Shown: one piece after another, positions 49,429 to 57,412 of the stretch
Position numbering within the stretch: position 1 is the stretch's first letter
How the letters are laid out: every line of letters starts with the position of its first letter
Assembly (NCBI GenBank): GCA_016185345.1
Contig: JACPNS010000022.1
Coordinates: 1 to 64,000, forward strand
Source of the DNA: Solirubrobacterales bacterium
GTDB lineage: Bacteria; Actinomycetota; Thermoleophilia; Solirubrobacterales; JACPNS01
DNA length: 64,000 bases
Direction of reading: 5' to 3'
The notes under the pieces: generated by a model
The model's database searches: none
What the model was told of the DNA's origin: nothing
Seen by the model: the letters and a program-made list of their open reading frames with translations, nothing else
Made by a program: the position numbers and the translations under genes

Positions 49429-50565
49429 TCAGCCGTCGCTTGAACGCATCCTACGGAGCGGCGCGGTCAGACGCCAGCTCTTCGAACCGCGGAGCGTCTC
49501 GAGCTCGCTCTCAAGCGCATCAATTCGCTGCGCCTGCTGCTTCAGATGCTCGCTGTGCACGTGGGCCTGACCCTCATGCCGCCAGCTCTGTCGCGCCAGC
49601 CGCGCGAGTTCTTCCGCGTCCCCGCGCACTCCTCCTGTCCGCGCGCCATCGCCAGCTGCCTCGGCGCCGAGTTCAATCAAGCGACTTACGTGCTCGTCGA
49701 GGCGATGGTTCTTGACCGTGATCGTCGATCCCCACTTGCCAATCGTCGGCGAGTAGTTGCCGAGGTCCGCCGCGAGTTCCTCGATCGTCGGATCGAATGG
49801 CGTGATGTGGCCGCCGAAGCCGACGAACGAGTACTCGTCGTAATTCTCCGGCGTCAACCAGCCATCGGATCCCCACATGTCGTAGAGGTAAACCGCGCGA
49901 CCACATGCCATCGCCTCGACCGCGACGCGCCCTTTGCCAAGAACGATGTCAGCGCGATTAATCGCGTCTTCTGCGCGCGTTGACTGGCCTTTGCCGGTCG
50001 CTCCAACGTGCTCCCACTCCAACCCAGCGAGGTCCAGGGCGCGCTCGAGGCGATCGCGACGCTCGCCGTCAAGGTAGTTGCTGAGGATCAGTGCTCGACG
50101 GGCCCGATCTGCGATCGGGGCGCGATCGCGAAACCGCGTTCGGTCGACGGGCTGACTGAGCGTGACGACCGGAATGTTGGTTGCAAGCGCCTCCATGCGT
50201 TTGGCCGCCTGGCTCCAGAGCGTCACCACACACGAGACGGCGCCGTCAATCTGAGGCGGCGTGTACGAGTCGAAGTAGGTGCCGTGGGCGATGAACAGTT
50301 GGGGCGTGCTGGGCCGCGCGGCGGCCAGGTCGTGGCTCGCGACGGCGCTATGCGGGACGACGAAGTCGAGCTCGTTCGGCAGCCGATCGGCGTCGCCTAC
50401 GACCCGCAGGCCAAGCGACTCGGCATATTCCGCGGCGACGCCGAGATCTTTGGAATAGAGCCACACTTCGTGTCCCGTACGTTGCATCTCGTCGGCGACG
50501 GTGACGAGATAGGTCTGCACACCCGTGCTGCCGTCGAGCGAGTGTGTTGCATGGGCGATTCGCAT
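49429..50565 (-). CDS. Glycosyltransferase (GT4-like) with C-terminal coiled coil
   Basis: 378 residues. Start MRIAHATHSLDGSTGVQTYL is the GT-B N-domain glycine loop; the C-domain has EWEHVGATGKGQSTRAEDAI and VLGKGRVAVEAMACGRAVYL, the nucleotide-sugar binding E-x7-E-type helix. The end is a heptad helix (KQQAQRIDALESELETLRGS) then KSWRLTAPLRRM, a motif common on cell-surface glycan transferases. Probably adds a sugar to the polysaccharide exported by the neighbouring ABC transporter. Last gene of the cluster. Confidence 0.78.
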   Translation of the reverse strand: MRIAHATHSLDGSTGVQTYLVTVADEMQRTGHEVWLYSKDLGVAAEYAESLGLRVVGDADRLPNELDFVVPHSAVASHDLAAARPSTPQLFIAHGTYFDSYTPPQIDGAVSCVVTLWSQAAKRMEALATNIPVVTLSQPVDRTRFRDRAPIADRARRALILSNYLDGERRDRLERALDLAGLEWEHVGATGKGQSTRAEDAINRADIVLGKGRVAVEAMACGRAVYLYDMWGSDGWLTPENYDEYSFVGFGGHITPFDPTIEELAADLGNYSPTIGKWGSTITVKNHRLDEHVSRLIELGAEAAGDGARTGGVRGDAEELARLARQSWRHEGQAHVHSEHLKQQAQRIDALESELETLRGSKSWRLTAPLRRMRSSDG

Positions 50566-50587
50566 GGGCGCAGTCTATTTTTATGGG

Positions 50588-51469
50588 TCAGATCAGCAGC
50601 CAGCGGGCGGGATAGCTGTTGCGCTCGTTGAGGCGCTGCTCCCTGTAAGGCGCTACCGGTGCGACGATCAAAGAGTCGGGCTTCTCGCCCAGCCACGCAC
50701 CCCACCACGAGAATGTGCTGTTGGCGATGATTGCGTCGTTGCAGGCCGAGATCAATGCGAGATCTTCGAACGGTTGGTTGGCGCCGGAAACGATCTGGGA
50801 CGGCCCCGGCAGGTCGAGTTCGGCTCGGCACCATTCGGGATCGTCGGAAAAGACGAAGAACTTGGCGTCGGGGCGACGCTCAATCAAAAGGTCTGCCGCT
50901 CGCCGGTAGTAGTCCCCGTCGAGAGTGCCGAAACGGCCCGCGGAGCCTGGATCGCTTGCGAGGTCACCACGCCGGACATGCACGGCGACACTCTGATCGA
51001 CGGCGGTGATCTGCTCGCGTCCCGAGCGGATCGCATCGGTCATGCGCGGGCGCAGCTCTCGCTTGATCTCGCTTGAGTACTGCTCGAAATATTTGCCTGT
51101 CTGCCAGTAGCCAGCGAGGAAGGCGTTGGCTGGCGCTGCGAGCAACTTGTCGACTTCGTTGGTGGGATCCTCCTCGCGGACCACGGTCGCGCCGAATCGC
51201 TCGAGGGCGTACGCGTTTTCGGCCTCGTGATCCTGGATGAACGCGAGATCCCTGGGCTCACCGTCGACCACTTCGGCGCGAATGTGGAAAACGCCGAGCG
51301 CGTACGGCCGATCCGCTTCGTGCCCGATGTAGGAGATGTCAAAGCGTAGGCGCGTGTTGGTGCGTTCGGCCACCGCCCGTCCCGTGGCGTACTGGAAGAG
51401 TTGGTTACCCAGACCGCTGATCACTCGAACGGTGGTCCAGCCGCTGCGGCGGCGCAGGCGTACAGGCAT
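50588..51469 (-). CDS. Alpha-1,2-fucosyltransferase-like glycosyltransferase (GT11)
   Basis: 293 residues from ATG 51469, joined to the permease stop as TGATG. VRVISGLGNQLFQYATGRAV is the GT11 N-terminal motif, VAVHVRRGD the GDP-fucose binding HxRRGD motif, and ANSTFSWWGAWLG the C-terminal signature. It would transfer fucose (or a related GDP-sugar) onto a surface glycan. A longer frame from GTG 51568 overlaps the permease and is not needed. Confidence 0.85.
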   Translation of the reverse strand: MPVRLRRRSGWTTVRVISGLGNQLFQYATGRAVAERTNTRLRFDISYIGHEADRPYALGVFHIRAEVVDGEPRDLAFIQDHEAENAYALERFGATVVREEDPTNEVDKLLAAPANAFLAGYWQTGKYFEQYSSEIKRELRPRMTDAIRSGREQITAVDQSVAVHVRRGDLASDPGSAGRFGTLDGDYYRRAADLLIERRPDAKFFVFSDDPEWCRAELDLPGPSQIVSGANQPFEDLALISACNDAIIANSTFSWWGAWLGEKPDSLIVAPVAPYREQRLNERNSYPARWLLI

Positions 51470-52383
51470 CACATCTCTTCGGCGACGGTCGGCGCGAGGC
51501 GCTTGATCGAGAAGTAGCCAAACACCATCAAAAGCACGACGATCCCCATCGGCACGGCGAGCAGCCACCAGCTGCCAAGAACGTCAACGGCGCTTGGCGC
51601 CGACGGGTCGATCGCAGCGTGCCGCATCTGCTGGATAATCGTCGCCACCGGGTTGCACATCATGATCGTGGCCAGCGTTTCGCTGCGCTCCTGGACGAAG
51701 CTGATCGGATAAATCACCGGGCTGGAATAGAAAAGCACCTGGGCGATCACTTCCCAGATCGGCTTGACATCGCGGAAGCGCACGTAGTAGGCGGAAAGGG
51801 CCACCGACACCGAGGCCGTCACGAGGTAGAGCAGAAAAAGCAGGGGGATGATCTGAAGCCAGCCGACGCTCGGCCGCACTCCAGCTATAAGCGCGAAGAC
51901 CATCACCACCCCGTAATTGAGGAACAGCGTCAGGAAGATCGAGGTGACCGACGCCAGCGGGATCGCCATGATCGGAAAACTGATCTTGCGGATCAGGCCT
52001 TCGGCGTTCAGCACAGATGTGATCGCGCCGACCGAGGCCTCCGAGAAGAACGAAAAAAGCACGATGCCAGAGAGCAGGACCGCGCCGTAATAAGCCACGC
52101 CTTCGCCCAACGGCACGACTTCGGTGAACACGAAGTAGAGCACTCCGAACATTGCGAGCGGCTTGACCAACTGCCACGCGTAGCCGAGCACCGAACCGAA
52201 GAACTTGAGCTTGAAGTCGAGGTAGGCAAGCATCCACGTGAGGGCGAAGAAGCGTCGAGCAGTCCCGCCAAGCGCCTGCGGCCCGGCAACGCGGTTGGGC
52301 ATGCGCTCTGTGAGCGCGCTGAGCTGGCCTGCCGAGTAGTCGTGCACCTCTGGCGACGAGCGTGATGCCGTCTCGGCGCTCAT
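51469..52383 (-). CDS. wzm: Polysaccharide ABC exporter permease (Wzm type)
   Basis: 304 residues of the ABC-2 permease family with six membrane segments: LTWMLAYLDFKLKFFGSVLG before the first helix, LFLLYLVTASVSVALSAYYV in the middle, and RFRDVKPIWEVIAQVLFYSS with PVIYPISFV near the end, as in Wzm/TagG/RfbA. It forms the channel for lipid-linked polysaccharide. Its start overlaps the ATPase stop (ATGA). Confidence 0.88.
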   Translation of the reverse strand: MSAETASRSSPEVHDYSAGQLSALTERMPNRVAGPQALGGTARRFFALTWMLAYLDFKLKFFGSVLGYAWQLVKPLAMFGVLYFVFTEVVPLGEGVAYYGAVLLSGIVLFSFFSEASVGAITSVLNAEGLIRKISFPIMAIPLASVTSIFLTLFLNYGVVMVFALIAGVRPSVGWLQIIPLLFLLYLVTASVSVALSAYYVRFRDVKPIWEVIAQVLFYSSPVIYPISFVQERSETLATIMMCNPVATIIQQMRHAAIDPSAPSAVDVLGSWWLLAVPMGIVVLLMVFGYFSIKRLAPTVAEEM

Positions 52384-53183
52384 GCGGCTTCTTCGCTGAC
52401 CTCGTTGAGCTTCGTGTACTTCTCACTGATCTCTTCTGCGCTTCCGATCGCCACGAGGTCACCGCGGTTGATCAGTACCGCGCGATCACAAAAGGTCTTC
52501 ACAGCGTCCATTCCGTGGGTCACGAAGACGATCGTCTTGCCCTCGTCGCGCATACGGCCGAACTGGTCGAAGCATTTTCTCTGGAAGGCCGCGTCGCCGA
52601 CGGCGAGCACTTCGTCGATCAGCATGATGTCTGCGTCGATCTGGAGCATCACGCTGAAGGCCAGGCGGACGTACATGCCCGACGAGTAGTTCTTGAGCTT
52701 TAGATTCTCGAACTCCCAGAGTTCGGCGAAGTCCATAACGTCGTCGAAGCTGTCGCGCGCCTGCTCGACGTTCAGGCCGAGCAACGTGGCGTTGAGCACC
52801 ACGTTGTCAAAGGCTGGAAGCTCGGGGTTGAAGCCGACGCCGAGCTCGATGAACGAACTGATAGACCCGTCGTGGTAAATCGCACCGTCGTTGGGCGAGT
52901 AAATCCCGGCGATGCATTTGAGCAGAGTGCTCTTGCCCGACCCGTTGCGTCCGACCAGTCCGAAGAACTCACCCTTTTCGACATGGAAGCTGACGTTCTT
53001 CAGCGCATCAAACTCGTTGCGCTCCCTGCTGCGGATCGGGTGCAGTGCGCGCTCCTTGAGCGTCTGGACCTTGTCGGCCGGCAACGAGAAACGCTTGGAG
53101 ACGTCGTCGACCAGGAGCGCCGGGAGTGGCGGTGCGGAAATTGACGGTTTGGCTTCGGGCACGGCGGAGAGCTTATGCGTCAT
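52380..53183 (-). CDS. wzt: Polysaccharide ABC exporter ATPase (Wzt type)
   Basis: 267 residues. Walker A GRNGSGKST at 78-86, signature YSSGMYVRLAF, Walker B IMLIDEVLAVGD and the switch His in VFVTHGMD. The FDALKNVSFHVEKGEFFGLV strand is typical of TagH/Wzt. It lacks the C-terminal carbohydrate-binding domain of long Wzt proteins, so export probably does not need recognition of a capped chain end. First intact gene of the cluster. Confidence 0.9.
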   Translation of the reverse strand: MTHKLSAVPEAKPSISAPPLPALLVDDVSKRFSLPADKVQTLKERALHPIRSRERNEFDALKNVSFHVEKGEFFGLVGRNGSGKSTLLKCIAGIYSPNDGAIYHDGSISSFIELGVGFNPELPAFDNVVLNATLLGLNVEQARDSFDDVMDFAELWEFENLKLKNYSSGMYVRLAFSVMLQIDADIMLIDEVLAVGDAAFQRKCFDQFGRMRDEGKTIVFVTHGMDAVKTFCDRAVLINRGDLVAIGSAEEISEKYTKLNEVSEEAA

Positions 53184-53190
53184 GCAGGAA

Positions 53191-53509
53191 CTAACAATTC
53201 CTGTAGTCGATCATCGCCGCGTGGTGACAGCGCTCGATCAGTGCGAGATCTTCTTCGGCGGTGAGACCATAAGACACGACTTGGCTGGGGCCTGGCGTAC
53301 TTTGCCGGCGGGGGCTTCGACGCCCACTCGACAGGGACATAGTCGCCTCTGCGCACCTCGCGCGCGGGGATGTCGTACTCGGAGACTTCTTCGGTCACCC
53401 CGATGCGAGCAAGTGCGAAGTCGCAACCGGCGGCGTACTGGAAAAGCTGATTGCCGATCCCCCCGCGCAGTTGAACGACGGTATGGGGCTCAATGATCGG
53501 CTGCGCCAC
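53191..53509 (-). pseudogene. Decayed GT11 fucosyltransferase
   Basis: The first ~60 codons from 53509 read as a GT11 N-terminus (VVQLRGGIGNQLFQYAAGCD). After about 75 codons the family match continues only in another frame as GPSQVVSYGLTAEEDLALIE and RCHHAAMIDYRNC, ending at TAG 53191-53193, equivalent to the region SQIVSG..FEDLALISACNDAIIANS of the intact GT11 gene at 50588-51469. So the middle (with HxRRGD) and the extreme C-terminus are lost, and a frameshift joins the rest. A 109-residue out-of-frame product could still be translated. Confidence 0.75.
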
Positions 53510-53527
53510 GAACCCGCAGCTCGAGAT

Positions 53528-53998
53528 CTACCAGCGGTAGTGGCTGAATGCGCGGTTTGCCTGCGCCATGCGGAAGATGTCTTCCTTCTTCTTGAACGCT
53601 GCGCCCTGGTCTGACTGTGCGTCAAGGAGTTCATAGGCGAGGCGGTCCTGCATGGTCTTCTCGCGACGGTCGCGCGAGGCCTCTACGAGCCAACGGATGG
53701 CGAGTGTGCGTGCGCGGCGTCCGGGAACCTCGATCGGCACCTGGTAGCTGGCGCCACCGACGCGGCGGCTCTTGACCTCGACGTTCGGCGTGATCGCCTT
53801 GATCGATGCCTCGAGTGCCTCAACCGGCTCTTTGCCGCTCTTCTGAGCGAGTGTGTCGAGCGCGCCGTACACGATGCGCTCGGCGGTGCTCTTCTTGCCG
53901 TCGAGCATGACCTTGTTGATCAGTTGCTGGACGAGGCGGTTGTTGTAAACACCGTCAGGCTGGACCTCACGGAGTTTTGCGGCGTTGCGGCGTGGCAT
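53528..53998 (-). CDS. rpsG: Ribosomal protein uS7
   Basis: 156 residues: MPRRNAAKLREVQPDGVYNN, INKVMLDGKKSTAERIVYGA and the end KKEDIFRMAQANRAFSHYRW. It nucleates the 30S head and in E. coli controls the str operon. The next gene should be fusA but is a pseudogene and an ABC exporter cluster. Confidence 0.98.
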   Translation of the reverse strand: MPRRNAAKLREVQPDGVYNNRLVQQLINKVMLDGKKSTAERIVYGALDTLAQKSGKEPVEALEASIKAITPNVEVKSRRVGGASYQVPIEVPGRRARTLAIRWLVEASRDRREKTMQDRLAYELLDAQSDQGAAFKKKEDIFRMAQANRAFSHYRW

Positions 53999-54032
53999 CG
54001 AGCAGAAAGGCTTTCTCTAAGGGTGGGTGGGT

Positions 54033-54428
54033 CTAGCTGACCTTCACGCCGTAGCGTGAACGGGCCTGCTTGCGGTCTGTGACACCGGAGGTGTCCAGGG
54101 TCCCACGAATGATCTTGTAGCGGACACCCGGCAAGTCCTTGACTCGGCCACCACGCACGAGCACTACCGAGTGCTCCTGGAGGTTGTGGCCTTCGCCGGG
54201 GATGTAGGCCGTGACTTCCATCTGGTTCGTCAGGCGCACGCGAGCGACCTTGCGAAGCGCAGAGTTCGGCTTCTTCGGGGTGGTCGTGTACACACGCGTG
54301 CAGACTCCGCGGCGCTGAGGCGCGCTCTGCTTGGTCTGACCGCCCTTGATCTGCTTGAGACCAGGAGTGGAAACCTTCTTCTTGGGCTTCTTGCGGCCCT
54401 TGCGAACTAGCTGATTGATGCTTGGCAT
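54033..54428 (-). CDS. rpsL: Ribosomal protein uS12
   Basis: 131 residues from ATG 54428 ([20 protein letters not shown]). The decoding loop [19 protein letters not shown] keeps the lysines that are mutated in streptomycin resistance (K52 here, E. coli K43), and [20 protein letters not shown] is intact. Read as a streptomycin-sensitive allele. Frames extending to 54719 or further upstream are spurious. Confidence 0.98.
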   Translation of the reverse strand: MPSINQLVRKGRKKPKKKVSTPGLKQIKGGQTKQSAPQRRGVCTRVYTTTPKKPNSALRKVARVRLTNQMEVTAYIPGEGHNLQEHSVVLVRGGRVKDLPGVRYKIIRGTLDTSGVTDRKQARSRYGVKVS

Positions 54429-54497
54429 ACGATGGCGGATGGTAGCAATGCGGGGTAGAGAGCCGCTGGGCGGGTGCGCTGCCAGGCGCGAAATCTT

Positions 54498-54529
54498 CCA
54501 GACCCTGGCTCGGGTGGGCCGGGGTCTGG
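54498..54529. promoter_or_regulatory. rpsL upstream region with inverted repeat
   Basis: CCAGACCC (54498-54505) and GGGTCTGG (54522-54529) form an 8-bp stem in the 208-base gap between rpsL and the divergent SDR gene. It may be an mRNA leader structure of rpsL-rpsG. Promoters for both genes must be within this gap because rpoC is 8 kb away. Confidence 0.35.
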
Positions 54530-54636
54530 AACAAATGTCGCGCAGCCAAGGGGACCTCCTCCCGCGACCGAACGGGCAGGGCTGGGGGATTAATCCACTG
54601 CCCGGGGCGAATCCGTACTCCGCTAGAACCTCTCCC

Positions 54637-55401
54637 ATGGAGCTCACCGGTAAAACAGCAATCGTCACTGGCGCCAACGGCGGCCTCGGCGAAGCGTTCG
54701 TCAAAGCACTCGCGAACAAGGGCGCGACCGTTTACGCAGGCGTCCGCAAGCCGGACACGTACAGGGCCCCGAACAAGAAGATCACCCCCATCGCCATCGA
54801 CCTCGACTCCAGGGAGTCGATCGATTCTTCCATCGCCGCCAATCCCGAAGCCTTCGCCAAAGCAGACGTCCTGGTGAATAATGCCGGCGCCCTCGCCGTC
54901 GGCCTCCTGGAAGAGCTCAAAGAAGACGAGATCTACAACGCCCTTCAAGTTAACCTCGCCGGCCTCATCCACCTCACCAAGGCAGTCCTCCCCGGGATGG
55001 TCGAACGCGACACCGGCTACATCGTCAACAACGCCAGCTTCAGCGGATACGTCTACATGCCAATGGCAAGCGTCTACGCGGCGAGCAAGGCCGGAGTCGT
55101 CGCGTTCAGCGAATCACTGCGCCGCGAGCTCGATCCGACCGGCGTCAACGTGATGCACCTGATCACCCCAGGCGTGGACACAGGGATGCTCGACGCGACC
55201 GAAGACAAGTACGGAGATCATTTCGACACTTCGGGCTGGGACAAGATCAAGCCCGACGAGTGGGCAGAGAAGATGATTGACGCGATCAAGAAGGACGCAT
55301 CGGTCGTTCAGCCCAGCGGTAAGACCCGACTCGCGATCCTCGCCTCACGCGGCCCGGGCGGGCTGCTCGATTCGGCTGCTTCGCGGATGTTCCGCCGCTA
55401 G
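54637..55401 (+). CDS. Short-chain dehydrogenase/reductase
   Basis: 254 residues from ATG 54637. [20 protein letters not shown] is the cofactor loop (TGxxxGxG), VLVNNAGAL the NNAG motif, [20 protein letters not shown] with K the Ser-Tyr-Lys active site. It reduces or oxidises a small alcohol/ketone using NAD(P)(H); substrate unknown. A frame from 54415 would run through the rpsL promoter and is not used. The 3' end overlaps the convergent methyltransferase gene by 57 bases. Confidence 0.88.
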   Translation: MELTGKTAIVTGANGGLGEAFVKALANKGATVYAGVRKPDTYRAPNKKITPIAIDLDSRESIDSSIAANPEAFAKADVLVNNAGALAVGLLEELKEDEIYNALQVNLAGLIHLTKAVLPGMVERDTGYIVNNASFSGYVYMPMASVYAASKAGVVAFSESLRRELDPTGVNVMHLITPGVDTGMLDATEDKYGDHFDTSGWDKIKPDEWAEKMIDAIKKDASVVQPSGKTRLAILASRGPGGLLDSAASRMFRR

Positions 55402-56604
55402 GGCGTCACCGCGCCAGCCGGGCTTTGCGTACAGGCCCTGCCCCACGAGGATCCTGCGCTCGATGAACCCGGCCTCGCAGTACGCGAGGTACAGATTCCA
55501 GAGCCGCGAGAAGCGCTCGTCGTATCCGTGCCCGCGCAGCTCCTCGAAGTGCGCGTTGAAGCTCTCGCGCCAGCGGCGCAGAGTCTCTGGGTAGTGCTGC
55601 GTGATGTCCTTGAAGCCGACCAGTTGCATGTTCGTGTGACGCTCGATCGCGCGGGCGATGTAGGCGTTGCTCGGCAGGCTGCCGCCGTCAAAGACCAAGG
55701 TGTTGATGAAGCTGCGCGACATTTTCTCGGCCTCGTATGCGCGGTCGTCGATCGTGATGATCTGGTGGCACATCAGCCCATCGGGCTTGAGAAGTCGATC
55801 GCAGACCTCGAAGAACTCGTCAAAGCGCTTCCAGCCGATCGTCTCGATCATCTCGATCGAAGCGAGCTTGTCGTAGCGGCCGGTGAGATCAGCGAAGTCG
55901 CTCTCGATGATCGTGATCCGGTCCTCCATGCCCGCTGCCGCGACGCGGTCGCGTGCCATCTTGGCCTGCTCGCCGGCGATCGTGGTCGTGGTGACGTGCA
56001 CGTCGTAGTTGCCGGCGGCGTGCAGGGCGAATCCGCCCCAGCCGGTGCCGATCTCGAGCAGTTCATCTCCGGGAGACAGCTGTAGCTGGCGACACATGCG
56101 GTCGAACTTCTCGAACTGAGCGTCCTCGAGCGAATCGCTCGCGGACTCGAAGATGCCGGATGAGTACGCCATCGACTCGTCGAGCATCCGCGCGAAGAGG
56201 TCGTTGCCGAGGTTGTAGTGGCGAGCGGTCTTGTTGCGATGGCGGCGTTCGTCGTAGAGCCAGGCGTGCGCGCGGCGGGCCGGGCCCTCGGCGACGCGAT
56301 AGAAGGCGCGGGCCCGGTCGAAGGCCGGCATGTTCACGGCGCCGACGCGGACGAATTCGGTCAGGTCATCACTGTCCCATTCGCCATCGATGTAGCTCTC
56401 GGCCAGTCCAAGGCTGCCGCGAAAGAACGCCGCGTAGAAGTGCGGGTCGTGCACGTACACGCGAGAGGTGACGGGGTGCTCGAATCGCGTGCGGCCGAAG
56501 ACGTAGGTGCGGCCGGGTTCGACCAGCTCGACGCGACCGTGCTGGAGTCGACCCAGCATTTTGAACATTGCGCGGCGCGCCGCGCTGTCAATTGACCGGG
56601 ACAC
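55345..56604 (-). CDS. Cyclopropane-fatty-acyl-phospholipid synthase family methyltransferase (UfaA1-like)
   Basis: 419 residues. SAM motif I is LLEIGTGWGGFA near 183-193, preceded by HYNLGNDLFARMLDESMAYS, and followed by IEMIETIGWKRFDEFFEVCD (CFA signature). An N-terminal ~110-residue domain is typical. It transfers a methylene or methyl group from SAM to the double bond of membrane phospholipid acyl chains. The upstream order FAD oxidoreductase, DUF1365, methyltransferase equals the mycobacterial Rv0449c-Rv0448c-ufaA1 set, where UfaA1 has been linked to tuberculostearic acid. Its start overlaps the DUF1365 stop by 17 bases. Confidence 0.88.
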   Translation of the reverse strand: MSRSIDSAARRAMFKMLGRLQHGRVELVEPGRTYVFGRTRFEHPVTSRVYVHDPHFYAAFFRGSLGLAESYIDGEWDSDDLTEFVRVGAVNMPAFDRARAFYRVAEGPARRAHAWLYDERRHRNKTARHYNLGNDLFARMLDESMAYSSGIFESASDSLEDAQFEKFDRMCRQLQLSPGDELLEIGTGWGGFALHAAGNYDVHVTTTTIAGEQAKMARDRVAAAGMEDRITIIESDFADLTGRYDKLASIEMIETIGWKRFDEFFEVCDRLLKPDGLMCHQIITIDDRAYEAEKMSRSFINTLVFDGGSLPSNAYIARAIERHTNMQLVGFKDITQHYPETLRRWRESFNAHFEELRGHGYDERFSRLWNLYLAYCEAGFIERRILVGQGLYAKPGWRGDALAAEHPRSSRIEQPARAA

Positions 56605-57412
56605 GTGGCTCTTCTTTCTTGGGGGTTCGAAGGATTTCGGGCTCTGGCGGCTTGCGCGTTTCGACGCGGGGGTACCAACGGAAACCAGTGGCGCGCATCT
56701 TCAGCGCCTGCCAGAAGATTCGTGCGGTGATCTGCACGGCCATCGCCGGGAAGCGCAGCAGTGTGCGACGAAGATCTGAGCCTTCAGCCCCGCGCCTGGT
56801 CAGGCGCAGTCCGGCTGCAAACTCGATCGCGCCGTCGCGTGAGTTGGAGACGCTCAGCGTCAACGCGTCGCCGGGCGCCGATGTGCGCAGGCGGTACTCG
56901 TAATCCATCTCAAGAAACGGCGAGACGTGCATCAGCTTCTCGGCCGTGCCGTCCACGTTGCCGTCTACATCCGCGGTGAATACATAGGCGCAGCTCTCGC
57001 GCCAGGGCATGTTGGTGACGTCGGCCACGACATGCGTGAGCAGCTCATTTTCGTCAAAGAGGTAATAGACAGCGATCGGATTGAACTGGTAGCCGTAGGT
57101 CTTTGGATTGGCGAGCAGGCGGATCGGGCCGAACGGGCGTTCGCTGGTCTCGTTCTCGACGAGATCGCGAACGCACTCGCTCAGCGGGCGCGCTGGATCG
57201 CCCAGGAAGTCGGCGCGGGAGAAGCTTGCGGGTGCGGCGCGTTCGATGCCAAACCAACGGGTGCCACCAAAGATGCGAACGGCGCGGCGCGGGTTCTCGA
57301 GCTCCTCGAGATCGAGGTAGAGCATGTACACCGGGTACTTGAACGCACGCTTTCGCGGCGCAAGCCTGGTGTGGGCAACGCTGCCCACGAACACTGAGGA
57401 GCGTGAGCTCAT
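56588..57412 (-). CDS. DUF1365 protein
   Basis: 274 residues. SVFVGSVAHTRLAPRKRAFK and FKYPVYMLYLDLEEL at the start, RPFGPIRLLANPKTYGYQFN and PIAVYYLFDE in the middle are DUF1365 signatures. Function is not established; the family almost always sits with a CFA-type methyltransferase and an FAD oxidoreductase, so a step in modified fatty acid synthesis is likely. Overlaps both neighbours (4 and 17 bases). Confidence 0.85.
   Translation of the reverse strand: MSSRSSVFVGSVAHTRLAPRKRAFKYPVYMLYLDLEELENPRRAVRIFGGTRWFGIERAAPASFSRADFLGDPARPLSECVRDLVENETSERPFGPIRLLANPKTYGYQFNPIAVYYLFDENELLTHVVADVTNMPWRESCAYVFTADVDGNVDGTAEKLMHVSPFLEMDYEYRLRTSAPGDALTLSVSNSRDGAIEFAAGLRLTRRGAEGSDLRRTLLRFPAMAVQITARIFWQALKMRATGFRWYPRVETRKPPEPEILRTPKKEEPRVPVN

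Noticed and set aside
54719-54972. Long minus-strand frame through rpsL up to 54972, suggesting an extended S12 or another gene
   Set aside because: uS12 starts clearly at 54428; the extra part is antisense to the SDR gene and has no conserved residues.
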